From Gigaspora margarita (taxonomy: Eukaryota; Glomeromycota; Glomeromycetes; Diversisporales; Gigasporaceae), in NCBI GenBank assembly GCA_009809945.1, contig WTPW01000148.1, positions 436,724-500,723 on the forward strand: a stretch of DNA of 64,000 nucleotides, in the 5' to 3' direction. The first letter of the stretch is position 1. Each line of letters opens with the position of its first letter. Positions 46,813 through 57,859 of the stretch are shown here, in pieces. The position numbers and the translations under genes were made by a program. The notes under the pieces were generated by a model. The model was given only the letters and a program-made list of their open reading frames with translations. It had not been told where the DNA came from and did not search any database.

Positions 46813-46849
46813 ACTTCAAGTAAACATTCAAATCAGATACGTACTACAA

Positions 46850-46880
46850 TACATGTATATATATATTTAATACGCATACT
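46850..46880 (-). promoter_or_regulatory. Possible TATA region of the TPR gene
   Basis: TATATATATACATG on the minus strand lies about 45-60 bp upstream of the proposed ATG. Weak evidence in such AT-rich DNA. Confidence 0.3.
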
Positions 46881-47532
46881 GTATACGTGAAACAAAATGC
46901 ACATTTCACTAAATCGGGTATAAAAAGATGATGCATGCTGGGACCTTCCTATAGAAAATTTCTTAATATATCTAGTAAAAAAAAAAAAGGATTAATAAGT
47001 AAATGTTTATGCCAAACATCTTTAATTAGATTTTGCAACCTAATAATCACAATGAAACCTTGCATTGTTTACGATATTTTCGTTTTCATTGACTGCACTA
47101 TTTTTGTTACACAAGATCTCGATGATTCCAGATTAATATACTTGGACATGCTTAGCGTTGAATAAAAAAAATTAAAATGCTGTATTAGCTTTCATAATGA
47201 AATAAAAAGATTGAAATAATGTAATGTATGTATATTTATTGCACGGATGATCGTGAAATCGGATGATTGCGAAATTTGGGGTCTCAATTTGAAAATATAA
47301 GCCCTATAATGATTCACCTATACTCCCTTATTAATAACTCTAACCCTAAATCCATCTCAACCATAAAAAAAACAAAGCTGACAAAAAAGGCCCTAAAATT
47401 TTTTAAATTGTACATAAAATAAATCAAATTTCTGAAATCGAATCAGTAAGGCAATAAAAATTAATTAATTCATTTCATAATCCGATCGGGTCAAAATTGG
47501 AAACTTCTAAAAAAAAATTTTTTTATGTGTTA
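46881..47532. other. Intergenic, no gene
   Basis: A 76-codon plus frame at 46935-47165 overlaps the likely TPR upstream region and has no recognisable domain. CTCTAACCCTAAATCC (47333) is a telomere-like motif. Nothing else. Confidence 0.4.
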
Positions 47533-47690
47533 TATCTATTTTCATAAATTCTGGGACATCTGGTAAGAAATTGGCCGGCTGAATATTTGTCAATTCGATA
47601 AATTTGTGAGATCATTGCCGAATCAAAATTTGTCGAATCGCAGTCGGTCAATCTGCCCAGAAATTTTTTTAAAACAGCCGTAATAACCAG
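47533..47690. mobile_element. TA-flanked MITE, 158 bp
   Basis: Inverted ends TATCTATTTTCATAAATTCT and CGGCTGTTTT...TTTCTGGGCA. TA at 47531-47532 and 47691-47692. Member of a CAGCTGTTTTCATAAATTCT family with copies at 47751 and 48551. Confidence 0.75.
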
Positions 47691-47750
47691 TGAGATTCAA
47701 AAAAAAAATAAATAAAATAAAATTTTATAAAATTTTATAAATGAAATTTA

Positions 47751-47914
47751 CAGCTGTTTTCATAAATTTTTGGGCACTTTGAAAAATCAGTGGTGACCGA
47801 ATCGATAATGTTTTGATGCCGCCCAACGTAGGTAACTTATTGATTCCGACTCGGTAATTTATCGATTCGATCATTCTCAATTTTCCAAAGTGTCACAGAA
47901 CTTATGAAAGCAGG
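47751..47914. mobile_element. TA-flanked MITE, 164 bp
   Basis: Ends CAGCTGTTTTCATAAATTTT and, inverted, CCTGCTTTCATAAGTTCTG. TA at 47749-47750 and 47915-47916. The interior includes an inverted ATCGATTC/GAATCGAT pair. Confidence 0.75.
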
Positions 47915-47920
47915 TATAAA

Positions 47921-48234
47921 AAAAAAGCCGGCCGGGTCTATTTAAAAGTTGATATTATGAAAATCAACTAAATAAATTTATATAGCCTAATATACATGAT
48001 ATGCTAGTATCAGATTTTTAAGTGCTGAATCTCGTAAATGACAAATGATAAAATTGAAATTCTGAAATTCTAATTTTTTGTTTTTTTTTTTTTTTTGCTG
48101 GATAGTCGTCTCATTTCTTTTTACAGCATTTATTTATGATAGTCAGAAATTATTTAATAATACGTATATAAGGCCATACAAATTAACCACTTTGTTTTGA
48201 ATCTTTAAATTGACCCGGCCGGCTCTTTTTTAAA
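47921..48234. repeat. Inverted pair of GCCGGCCGGGTC motifs
   Basis: AAAAAAGCCGGCCGGGTCTA at 47921 and its inverse around 48211-48230 bound about 310 bp of AT-rich DNA with a T16 run. Probably another decayed MITE; no TSD seen. Confidence 0.4.
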
Positions 48235-48550
48235 TTTTATTATAAAATTTGAGAATTTCTAATTTTAACCGGGGAAATTCACCGGGTGCTATATCTCAAA
48301 AACGTACTAGGTAAAGGGATCGGGTACTCTAAGTAAAAATGCCCAGGACCCCTGAAAACCTTATGAGAACTGAAATCGGGATCGGGTTCTTATATCTAAT
48401 ATCATTATTATATAAAACCTCTTTTATCCCAAAATTTTACCCTAACCCTAAAAATAATAAGGGAGGTGATTTCCCCCCGGTTAATCATAGCTATTTTCTA
48501 AAATTTTATGAAATTTATATAAATTTTTTTCTAAACCCACCCGGTTATTA

Positions 48551-48704
48551 TGCCTGTTTTCATAAATTCTGGGACAATTGATAAAATTATTTTGGCCGAA
48601 TTCCTGAATTTGAATTATCGAATTCCGATAACACCGAGTTCAAAACTTATGAATTCAGCCGAAATAATTTTTATCAGTTGTCCCAGAATTTATGAAAACA
48701 GCTG
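48551..48704. mobile_element. TA-flanked MITE, 154 bp
   Basis: Ends TGCCTGTTTTCATAAATTCT and, inverted, CAGCTGTTTTCATAAATTCT. TA at 48549-48550 and 48705-48706. The inner TGGGACAAYTGATAAAA also pairs, so almost the whole element folds back. Confidence 0.8.
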
Positions 48705-48706
48705 TA

Positions 48707-49460
48707 TAATATATAAAAAAAAATTTTTTTCAATGTTTCCAAATTTTGGCCGCAGGGCTAAGAAAACCAATTGACTAATTTTTCGTGGCCTAAGTATAAT
48801 CGATATGTAAATTTTTAGATAAGATTAATTTAGAAAGCTTTTTTGGAATGTAGTTGTGTTAATAATATCAGCGGGATCTGCATCACCTAAGCAAGAATAA
48901 ACTATCGCCGTAATTCTGGTCAAAATTAAAATCTTGACTAGATTTAAAATTGTCTTATTCTAGATATGTTCAAATTTGGCCAGAATTATGAAGGACATTG
49001 ATTTGATAATTCGAGAAATAAAAATTTCAAACACCTTTTCCAACCGTGTACCCGAAATTAAAATGGTTCATCCGAATGTAACAGATGACCTGGATAACAA
49101 TTAATGTTCCATATATTTGATGATGCTCTGAATTTTTAAATTTGGTAAACATAGAGTTGGGATCGAAAAGGATAAACATAAGGCAATCAAAAAGCTGCTA
49201 ATATCGAACATACGATTCTCCAATCAAATTACGAGCCAATGGGTAATCCGTTTATTGATGGTTGACCCGTAAACTGAATTGTCAAAAGCATAACCCATTG
49301 GTAATTATTCCGGTCGGATTATCGAATACACGGTAATCCGTGTTAGAGTTTGGATTATGTATATTTGATCTATATGACTGACCAATCAATTTATTACACA
49401 TGATAGATCGATATTTGTTGTGATTAACTGTTAACTTCTGATTGCCCTTTACTAAATAAA
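48707..49460. other. Intergenic, no feature seen
   Basis: No gene. The only pattern noted is several GGTAATCCGT/ATTACCAATGGG-type short inversions near 49240-49340. Confidence 0.35.
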
Positions 49461-49708
49461 GAGATGTCTAAAGCCAGGTACATCATGATTTTCCCGATTT
49501 TTAATGATGTTATGGTTAGGGTTAGATGAAGGATAGTAAGGGTGGTTTATATATAGCAAAATCGCATTTGCAGCACTTTATTTAGTGGCCAAGACCGGTT
49601 TAGACAACAGATTTTTTCATTTTTGTTTTTTGTTTTTTTTTCGTCTCACTTTGTTTGTTCGGGTTACATATCGGATAATCTCGTGATGTGCCTGGCTTTA
49701 GCCGACCC
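49461..49708. mobile_element. MITE with about 9-bp TSD, 248 bp
   Basis: Ends GAGATGTCTAAAGCCAGG and, inverted, GGGTCGGCTAAAGCCAGG. Flanking 9-mers CTAAATAAA and TTAAATAAG agree at 7 of 9. Same family as 17840-18120, including an internal GGTTAGGGTTAG motif. Confidence 0.7.
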
Positions 49709-49833
49709 TTAAATAAGGACATAAATCAGGGCAGCATCCGATGAAATCTTTGATTTCATATATAATTACTAAATTATCACATTGAGATTTACTTGCGTCC
49801 ATATGTCTATTTATCAGATGATGTACGTTCGTA

Positions 49834-50717
49834 CAGGGATGGTAAATGACCAGGTCATTTGCCAATTTTTCAAATGACCTCAAATGATCTCAAAATGACC
49901 AGTCATTTGAGGTCATTCAAATTTTGGTCATTTGGAAATGACTCGCGACCAAATGACTATGGTCATTTCCAAATGACCAGGGTCATTTGGTCATTAGGTC
50001 ATTTTGGATAGAGTTGACATCCTACCGATCACAAAAACTTGTATAATACATGCTTTAAAAAATATATGAGGACCTCCACAGCAAAAGGGGCAGTGGGACA
50101 AAAATTTTGTTTTTGTACTTTTATAAAAATTGTAATGTTATTAATCTAATTCTTCAAGAAATCAATTAAAATAAAATAATTTTTTGGCCCACTGCCCCTT
50201 TTGCTGTTGGTTCCCATATATGTTCACATCATTTCTCAATTCATGTTGATTAACATGCCATTTGTAAATCGAAAATGATTTATATCATTTTGTAATCAGT
50301 AAATTATTATTCACGAACTTTTTTTTTTTTAAAAAAAGTAAATACATTATTTTATGACTACTGTTTTTTTTTTAATACTTCATACCTGACCTGATGATTC
50401 GATTGGAATGTCGCTTTACAATAGGTATGGAAATGACCTGATTATTTAGCCAAAATACAAATGGCAATCATTCATCAAATGATGACCGGTCATTTGGGTC
50501 ATCAATTATTTATCATGTGTAATAAATTTTATTGGATAGTATCTAGCGACGTTTCATTTTACGGAGAACAATAATCAATTTTAATTGGCTAAAAGTATTG
50601 GATAATCAATTAACCAGAGCTAAATGAACTTCTTAAGTCATTTGGACCGTGAAATGACCAATGACAGGTCATTTGCATTTGTGTCATTTGTGTCATTTAA
50701 AATCATTTACATCCCTG
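49834..50717. mobile_element. hAT-type non-autonomous element, 884 bp
   Basis: TIRs CAGGGATGGTAAATGACC and, inverted, CAGGGATGTAAATGATTT. 8-bp flanks CGTTCGTA (49826-49833) and CGTTAGTA (50718-50725) agree at 7 of 8. Both subterminal regions are dense in GGTCATTTG / CAAATGACC in both orientations (more than a dozen copies), which could be transposase binding sites. An inner inverted pair (CAGCAAAAGGGGCAGTGGG at 50080 and 50184-50204) marks a second, nested foldback. Confidence 0.8.
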
Positions 50718-50725
50718 CGTTAGTA

Positions 50726-51880
50726 CGTAAATCCATTGAATGAAAAATCTATTGAAAATAACTAAATTCAGGATAATTAAGGGTAGCTAGTAGGGTGTAA
50801 CTATTTCCAAATTCAAATAAAATAGATTGTATATCAACTTTGCGTAACCAATAACATATGAAATCATATGAAAATCATATGATTTGTCCAATCATTTTTG
50901 TATACCAGGGAAAACATATAACGTCCAGAGAAATTTTAGTTATATGTGACTTTAATTTTTTAAAGCAATTTATATTGTATAACTTCATTATTATAAACAG
51001 TTTTAAACTACATATCATATAAATCAGCCCGACGAAGAAAAAAAGAAGAAAAAAGCGAAAAACATAGAATACAAGAAAACTAATGTCTAAACCTATATCG
51101 ATTCATAATAAAAAATGTTGGGGAGGGGATTTTACTGATAAGATTACTCCTAATCCTAACCCAAACTAACCCCTTACTCTAACTTTAATTTAATAGTCGA
51201 AAACATATGATACGCACAACACTTTAAACTTTTTAAGAATTTAAAATAAGAGAGATTAAATTGATCACTAAACTCTAAATAATCAAAGTTCGAGTTCACT
51301 GGCTTTTTCTTTTTTAGAAGGTTAAAATGAGTGATCTTCGCTAATTGGAATTCGAAATGAAACCTATCAGAAACTAGTTTCGGGTTTTGTTCAAAAAAAT
51401 CGAAGCACCGAAACTATAATTGAACCTTTAAGATTTATATATACAATGTACTTGTCCGAAGAATTATACGATTGAATAAATAAGCAATCCAATAATAGCA
51501 AATTCTTGATTGCGATAGATTGTTAATGTAGATTGTTTTTTTTTATATCGATATTAATTCGTTAACCAATCACAAACTTATAATAAAAAAATTCTATATG
51601 ATGCAAATATTAATAAACATATGATTATTTAATTTTTAATTTGTTTTTTTTTTCTTTTAATAAAATAAACATATAAAAATATTTGTTCTACTGACCGCAA
51701 AGTGACGTACATTATTTTCAATGTAAATTCAAAGCGCATATAACATTTTATTAATATATGATATAGTGTGTGTTTTTTTAGTTCAATAACTGCACTGTAG
51801 TATAGCATGTACAACAGAAATAATGTATAGTTATTGGATGCGAAGCAGCCAATAACGAAAATTGTTTGTAAATAATTCAT
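50726..51880. other. Intergenic, no gene
   Basis: AT-rich. CCTAATCCTAACCCAAAC (51147) is telomere-like. No frame above 60 codons apart from one running into a T tract. Confidence 0.4.
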
Positions 51881-51885
51881 TAGGC

Positions 51886-51924
51886 CACGCAAAGTTGATT
51901 TTTTGGTTTGCATTATCCGCAGAC

Positions 51925-51969
<45 letters not shown>

Positions 51970-51998
51970 GTGCCATTTGCGCCAATTATGTGATTTTT
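51886..51998. repeat. MITE end with a 41-base T tract, cut by the gap
   Basis: GGCCACGCAAAGTTGATTTTT matches the TIR of the 36768 family; T at 51927-51967 is a 41-base homopolymer, followed by GCGCCAATTATGTGATTTTT as in that family. The right end is lost in the gap at 51999-52710. Confidence 0.55.
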
Positions 51999-52710
51999 NN
52001 NNNNNNNNNNNNNNNNNNNNNNNNNNNNNNNNNNNNNNNNNNNNNNNNNNNNNNNNNNNNNNNNNNNNNNNNNNNNNNNNNNNNNNNNNNNNNNNNNNNN
52101 NNNNNNNNNNNNNNNNNNNNNNNNNNNNNNNNNNNNNNNNNNNNNNNNNNNNNNNNNNNNNNNNNNNNNNNNNNNNNNNNNNNNNNNNNNNNNNNNNNNN
52201 NNNNNNNNNNNNNNNNNNNNNNNNNNNNNNNNNNNNNNNNNNNNNNNNNNNNNNNNNNNNNNNNNNNNNNNNNNNNNNNNNNNNNNNNNNNNNNNNNNNN
52301 NNNNNNNNNNNNNNNNNNNNNNNNNNNNNNNNNNNNNNNNNNNNNNNNNNNNNNNNNNNNNNNNNNNNNNNNNNNNNNNNNNNNNNNNNNNNNNNNNNNN
52401 NNNNNNNNNNNNNNNNNNNNNNNNNNNNNNNNNNNNNNNNNNNNNNNNNNNNNNNNNNNNNNNNNNNNNNNNNNNNNNNNNNNNNNNNNNNNNNNNNNNN
52501 NNNNNNNNNNNNNNNNNNNNNNNNNNNNNNNNNNNNNNNNNNNNNNNNNNNNNNNNNNNNNNNNNNNNNNNNNNNNNNNNNNNNNNNNNNNNNNNNNNNN
52601 NNNNNNNNNNNNNNNNNNNNNNNNNNNNNNNNNNNNNNNNNNNNNNNNNNNNNNNNNNNNNNNNNNNNNNNNNNNNNNNNNNNNNNNNNNNNNNNNNNNN
52701 NNNNNNNNNN
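51999..52710. other. Assembly gap (712 N)
   Basis: Run of N directly after the T tract and before a TIR, so it joins two repeats. Confidence 0.9.
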
Positions 52711-53531
52711 CTGGGACCCGTAAAATTTTAGATCTAAAATTTTCACAAAAAATCTAAAAATTCAAGTATCAACTAAAATTTTCTAAAATTTTTAAATTTT
52801 AGAGAATTTATATCTAAAATTTTCAAATTTAACTAAAATTTTCTAAAAATTTCCATATTTCATTATAGTTTGTGATACGTAGAATGAGACTACGCATGCG
52901 GAATATTTTGGAATTTCGGAATATTTCGGAATTTCACAATTCTGGCCCGCATTAGCAGCAAACTACCATAGTGCGAGCCTGTGCGGTAAATCAAAAGAAC
53001 TTTGATTTGACTATCCCTAGTAATACGTGTTTTATTTTTAATAAAATTTTATACAAAACCTGACTAGTGTGTATTAAATATTGATGCTGTGATCTAGAGA
53101 TGTGACTAGTGCGATTTGATTCTAATCATTTTTATATTGCATTAAATCAGATTACAAGCTTTGTTCTTATAATACATACTTCAAAAGAATGAACTTACCG
53201 TGAAATCTCGAAATAGCGGGCATGGGCGTTATTTCGAATCTTGGCTAGAATTAAGCTTAATTCGGGCCTAAAATTGTAATTTCACCCATGCGCGTTATTT
53301 CGAGATACGGTGTGAACTTTTCTAAATTAAATCAAAATTTATCAAAATTTTATCAAATTTAAGTCAAATTTATCTAAAATTTATTAAATTAAGTCAAATT
53401 TATCTAAAATTTATTAAATTAAATCAAAATTTATCTAAAATTCATTAAATTTAAACTAAATTTTGCTCAAATTTTTTGTTGTTATCAGAAAAAATTTTGA
53501 ATTTTTAAAACTAAAATTTTACGGGTCCCAG
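52711..53531. mobile_element. TIR element with GGGACCCGTAAAATTTTA ends
   Basis: CTGGGACCCGTAAAATTTTA at 52711 is inverted at about 53512-53531. The interior is repeats of TCTAAAATTT / AAATTTTAGA and TAAATCAAATTT. The left outer boundary lies at or in the gap, so the TSD cannot be tested. A 113-bp TA MITE is nested. Confidence 0.55.
53198..53310. mobile_element. TA-flanked MITE, 113 bp
   Basis: CCGTGAAATCTCGAAATAGC at the left, inverse at the right with a 4-base loss (CGAGATACGG). Otherwise near-identical to 40340-40453. Left TA is clear, right TA lost. Confidence 0.75.
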
Positions 53532-54766
53532 CTACTAGGGCTAAACAACTGCTAAATACAGACCTAGATCCAAAGTATCCGGCCCGGAAATTTGATTACT
53601 CTCCTGTACAAAATATAAACCACCTATGTTCGACTAATTTAAACACTAACCCTAACCCTAACCTTAAATTTAACTCTAAATATTATTTAAATTAGTTTAG
53701 TTAATATATTATTTTTTATGCTTAATATGATAATTTCTGATAATTATATACTGTATGATTTATTTCTAATAATTATATTTGATCACTTATACTGAAGTTC
53801 AGCCCGAGTTATAAATCTTGAGTTAAAATACCCCTATTTGAACATTTGTATCATACGATAAAATATTTATTTGTATCCCATATCGCACATTTCTGTTATA
53901 TCATACTAAACTTCAGTAATCTCGTTTATCAAAGATTATCGATATGAAGATATAGAAATCTTAATTACAAATTACGAATAAAAATTTAGGATTTAAACCA
54001 TTTTCCACTTATTGGTTTCTTATTTTGATTTTATTTAATTTGTAATGATATAAGAGTAAGTGTATTTGATATAAGCTATTTCTTCATATTCGAAATAATT
54101 TATAATCTTATGAATTTCTTATTTTTATTGATATAACTTATTAAGTTTCTTATTTTATTGATATAACTTATTATGTTTCTTATTAGATCTTAATCCGTTA
54201 CCGTTTTCATATTCAATTTAAAAGATATTCAACGGATTTCAAAATGTTTATATTAAATTTTAGCCTTATCTGAATTTAAAGTGTAGGACATCAGTGACGT
54301 CCTACTTACACTTGTAATGTTATAAAATAACAGCTTAATAAAAGTTCTGTCAGCATTATTGCATTTTTTGATTCGCACCTCCCAAGGTTTGAAGTGGTAG
54401 CCATGGCGCAGCGGCAATTCGGCCTGCATTAAATTTATTTAGGCTGATGCTTCATAATTTTGGATTGAAATTATTTTTTTAATTTTTTAGTTACAAAAGG
54501 GAAAAATTTTTGGAAATAGGCCTGCTCTATGTTAAAATTGGCTCAGGAACATTTTTTTCACTTGATGAGCTCTACAGTTTCATTAGTAGAAATTTGTGTA
54601 ATTTTGACCTAATTCTTTTTTTTGTCGCGCATTTTTTAGGATAAGTCATCTTCAATCACTGATAATTTTGATCTCAGAAATTCACAAATCATGTAAATTT
54701 ACGAATGGCATGAAAACTGTTTACTGCAAAATTACAAAATTTCATAAAATTACGGTAATTTTAAAT
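53532..54766. other. Intergenic with a telomere-like motif
   Basis: CACTAACCCTAACCCTAACC at about 53642 is the longest telomere-like run in the window. A GC-richer patch at 54370-54430 has an A-box-like GGCGCAGCGG but no B box. No gene. Confidence 0.4.
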
Positions 54767-55050
54767 CCTAGGTTAAGGATGGATAAGTCCGGTCTAGTCA
54801 GTCCGGTCCTAATATGACCGGCCCAGTAATCTTTTTGGACGGTCTCAGATCCCAAAAATGGTCCCGCTAGCGGAGAAAATTAAGTCATATCTGATATGAC
54901 ATCGGAAATTGAAATGAGCGATTACAAAATTTTTTTTTTTTTTTGAATATTTTAATTAGCTATTTATGAAGGCTGTTCCAGGACCGAAGACCGGTTAAAA
55001 TGACCAGCTCTTATTTGTTCTTTTCAGGACCGATTCATTCCTACCCTAGG
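54767..55050. mobile_element. Probable hAT-like MITE, 284 bp
   Basis: Ends CCTAGGTTAAGGATGGATAAG and, inverted, CCTAGGGTAGGAATGAATC, with GGTCC / GGACC motifs in both halves. No matching TSD, so the assignment is tentative. Confidence 0.45.
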
Positions 55051-55239
55051 TATGGTCGATATATAAAAAAGCTTTCATACATATCGATCATACTCAAATC
55101 AGAAATAGCGAATTCAGCCGAATTAATGCCGGCCAAATTTTTATCCCAGAATTTATGAGAAAGCTGTAACGTGTAGGCGAACAGTTTGATGGGAATGTTG
55201 TGATTATTAAAATACTTAATGATTTTATAAATAATTTAT

Positions 55240-55384
55240 AATGCGGCTTCATGGTCGGTTTTATAAGCAATTTACAACTAAGAAAGCAATTGGCCAATTA
55301 AATACAATAATGATTATAATTATTATGCGGTTTCATAAACGGTTTCATAAGCAAACTATTAGCTAAGTCAAGCAATTGACCAAT
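55240..55384. repeat. Two direct copies of about 85 bp
   Basis: TGCGGCTTCATGGTCGGTTT at 55240 and TGCGGTTTCATAAACGGTTT at 55325 start two related units, each continuing TCATAAGCAA or TTATAAGCAA and ending GCAATTGGCCAAT / GCAATTGACCAAT. Confidence 0.6.
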
Positions 55385-56284
55385 CAAACACAATTGTACA
55401 ATTCAATTTTACCAGATCATGCAATATCTATTTTATTTTACCAAATGATTGGATTAAATTTTATGAAATAAAATAAAAAAAATTCGCCCATACGAAACAA
55501 TGGTTTCCCATTATATTCGGACGGCCCAGGTGCTCTATTATTTGCATAGAGCTAACTAACATGAAGCCGTCCTAGTATCAACTATTAAAATTTCGACGAT
55601 ATAATTAAAACTTGAAAAGATATTAAATTTGTTAACAGGTGAGCCGGGTGACCCGTTTATTATATTACATCTTTTTTCATAAATTTTGGGACACCTGGCA
55701 GATCCTGATATTATTAGGACGGCAATGTTGCTAAAATAAGTAATTTATATTCCATACCAAATTGATCTTCTGTAATCTCGTTATCGAGATATTATTAATA
55801 TGAATATATGGTAAAAGGAAAGTTCTCACTGTTTCATAAAATTATAGATCATCTGCCATTTTAAAAATTGATAATCTTTGCATACGTTTATTTAATTTAA
55901 TAATTTCACAACTTTTTCAAGCGAAGCAAACATTTTTCCAGCTCAAAAAAAAATTTTATTATTTGCAAGAAGATATCGTTATATATCATAAGTAAAATTT
56001 AGGTCATATTAACTATTTTAATTAAACTTATTCGAATAATAATAAAATTATTACGCAAATTATCCAAACTTAAATTTTGGATTTCTAATTATTAATAGAA
56101 GATACAACATAATATTATTTTAATCAACATGTGTAAATAATATATTTAAATCAAGTATTCAAACTTCCGCCAGTTTAGTAAATTTTATTAAATGAGCATC
56201 ACATATTTAACAAAAAATTATAAGTTTAAACAAGAAAATATGATATCCCCGTGGAGCCTTTATCAACAAATACTATTGTTAATG
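55385..56284. other. Downstream region of the F-box/LRR gene, no feature seen
   Basis: AT-rich. A single CAGCTG-type MITE end (TTTTTTCATAAATTTTGGGAC) at about 55672. Nothing else. Confidence 0.4.
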
Positions 56285-57859
56285 TTATACGTTAATAACG
56301 CCTTGAAATGAAATTCTTTTATAAGAAAATGGTTTTAATTTACTTTTGTAATCAAAATCATAGCAATAAAAACCTAAGTAGGTTAATGTAATATTTTTAC
56401 GAAGAGCCGCTGCCAAGATTTTTTCTCCTTCAAATCCAATATTATTATCGTCAATATCTAAAGAAGTCAGAGTAGTATTGATACAAAGAGCTTCTGCTAG
56501 TGCTTTCACTCCTTCAAATCCGATATCATTACTGCTAAAATCTAAGTAAGTTAAGGTTTTGTTTTTACAAAGAGCCTGTGCCATTGCTTTTCCTCCTTTA
56601 AAATCAATACAATTATTGCTAATATCTAATGATGTTAAAGTAGTGTTTATATAAAGGGCCTCTGCTAGCGCTTGCACTTCCTCGGAAATGAGTTCATTAT
56701 GAGAAAAACATAAGAAAGTTAATGCAGTGTTTAGGCAAAGAGCCTCTGCTAGTGCCTTTACACCGTCTTCAATAATTCCAGTATCGCCAATATCTAAATT
56801 AGTTAAAGTGGCGCTTTTAAGAAGAACTTCCGCTAATGCTTTTCCTCCTTCAGAACCAAGTTGATTATTACGAATCTTTAAAGAAATAAGAGTAATGTTA
56901 TCACAGAGTGCTTCTGCTAATATTTTCCATTCCTCAGAACCAACACGATTTTCAGAAAGATTTAAATAAGTTAAGGTAGTGTTTTTGCGAAGAGTCTTTG
57001 CTAATACTTTCACACCTTCAAATCCAATATAATTATCGCAAATATCTAGAGAAGTCAGAGTTGAATTTTTATAAAGACAACCTACTAATGCTTCTATGCG
57101 CCTTAAATCAGATTGATCTTCATGAAATTGTAAAGAAGTTAGAGCAGTATTCTTACTAATAGCTTCTGATAGTGCTTTCACTTCCTCGAAACCAAGATGA
57201 TTATCCGAAAGTTCTAATGAAGTCAAAGTAGAGTTTTTACTAATAAGTTCTATTAAGCCTTTTGTTTCCTCAGAATCAAAGTAAAACTTGCAGAGAGATA
57301 AATTGATTAATGTGGCATTTGTATAAAGACTCTCAAATATTATATTATTAATAATATTTCTGTAAAGTGATAAACCTTTAAGATTTTTACTTGTCCGTAG
57401 AAACATTGCAACCAAAGAACATTCAATAGCTCTTATGACCAAATCTTCATTTTCACCATAATACTTGAAACAATCAAAATAAGGTTCACGGTCACAGAAC
57501 CTACGAGGTACATCCGTTCCAAATCCTTCATCATCAAGCCAATTTTCAACGCCATCGGGAAAATATTCGCCAACATACGTAGTATAACTTGAGTATTCAA
57601 ATAATGGTTTTGGACAATTTGGAAGAATAATTTTATAAGGGATCAATAGTGATTGTTCTTTTGCGTTTAATTCCAAAAGATATATTCTTATAAGTCTTGT
57701 ATCACGAGAATAATCTAGTGGTCTTTTCCATAATATTGGTATAATAGTTCTGCACCATTGACGGTTTACAAGAAGGCATGAATATAAATTTTTATAATCA
57801 TGCATATTCTGAAAGTTATTAAATATTTCGACAAAACATTCATTTGGTAACTTAATCAT
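56285..57859 (-). CDS. F-box and leucine-rich-repeat protein, 524 aa
   Basis: N-terminal F-box (MIKLPNECFVEIFNNF ... LYSCLLVNRQWCRTIIPILW), the SKP1-binding module of SCF ubiquitin ligases. About 11-12 ribonuclease-inhibitor-type LRRs of 28 residues follow from roughly residue 165 to the end (consensus LTSLDISNNxIGFEGVKALA then EALCxNTT), the expected substrate-binding surface. The start chosen is ATG at 57859, directly upstream of the F-box and just after an acceptor-like TTCTTTCAG; the frame stays open to an ATG at 57943, which would add 28 residues. The C-terminus departs from the LRR pattern for the last 25 residues. Divergent from the BTB-TLDc gene, 1067 bp apart. Such F-box/LRR genes are strongly expanded in AM fungi; the substrate is unknown. 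Confidence 0.85.
   Translation of the reverse strand: MIKLPNECFVEIFNNFQNMHDYKNLYSCLLVNRQWCRTIIPILWKRPLDYSRDTRLIRIYLLELNAKEQSLLIPYKIILPNCPKPLFEYSSYTTYVGEYFPDGVENWLDDEGFGTDVPRRFCDREPYFDCFKYYGENEDLVIRAIECSLVAMFLRTSKNLKGLSLYRNIINNIIFESLYTNATLINLSLCKFYFDSEETKGLIELISKNSTLTSLELSDNHLGFEEVKALSEAISKNTALTSLQFHEDQSDLRRIEALVGCLYKNSTLTSLDICDNYIGFEGVKVLAKTLRKNTTLTYLNLSENRVGSEEWKILAEALCDNITLISLKIRNNQLGSEGGKALAEVLLKSATLTNLDIGDTGIIEDGVKALAEALCLNTALTFLCFSHNELISEEVQALAEALYINTTLTSLDISNNCIDFKGGKAMAQALCKNKTLTYLDFSSNDIGFEGVKALAEALCINTTLTSLDIDDNNIGFEGEKILAAALRKNITLTYLGFYCYDFDYKSKLKPFSYKRISFQGVINV

Noticed and set aside
51903..52757. Frames of more than 270 codons on both strands
   Set aside because: They consist of the 41-base T tract plus the second assembly gap.
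54395..54470. tRNA-like A box (GGCGCAGCGG)
   Set aside because: No B box follows at a workable distance and no cloverleaf can be drawn.
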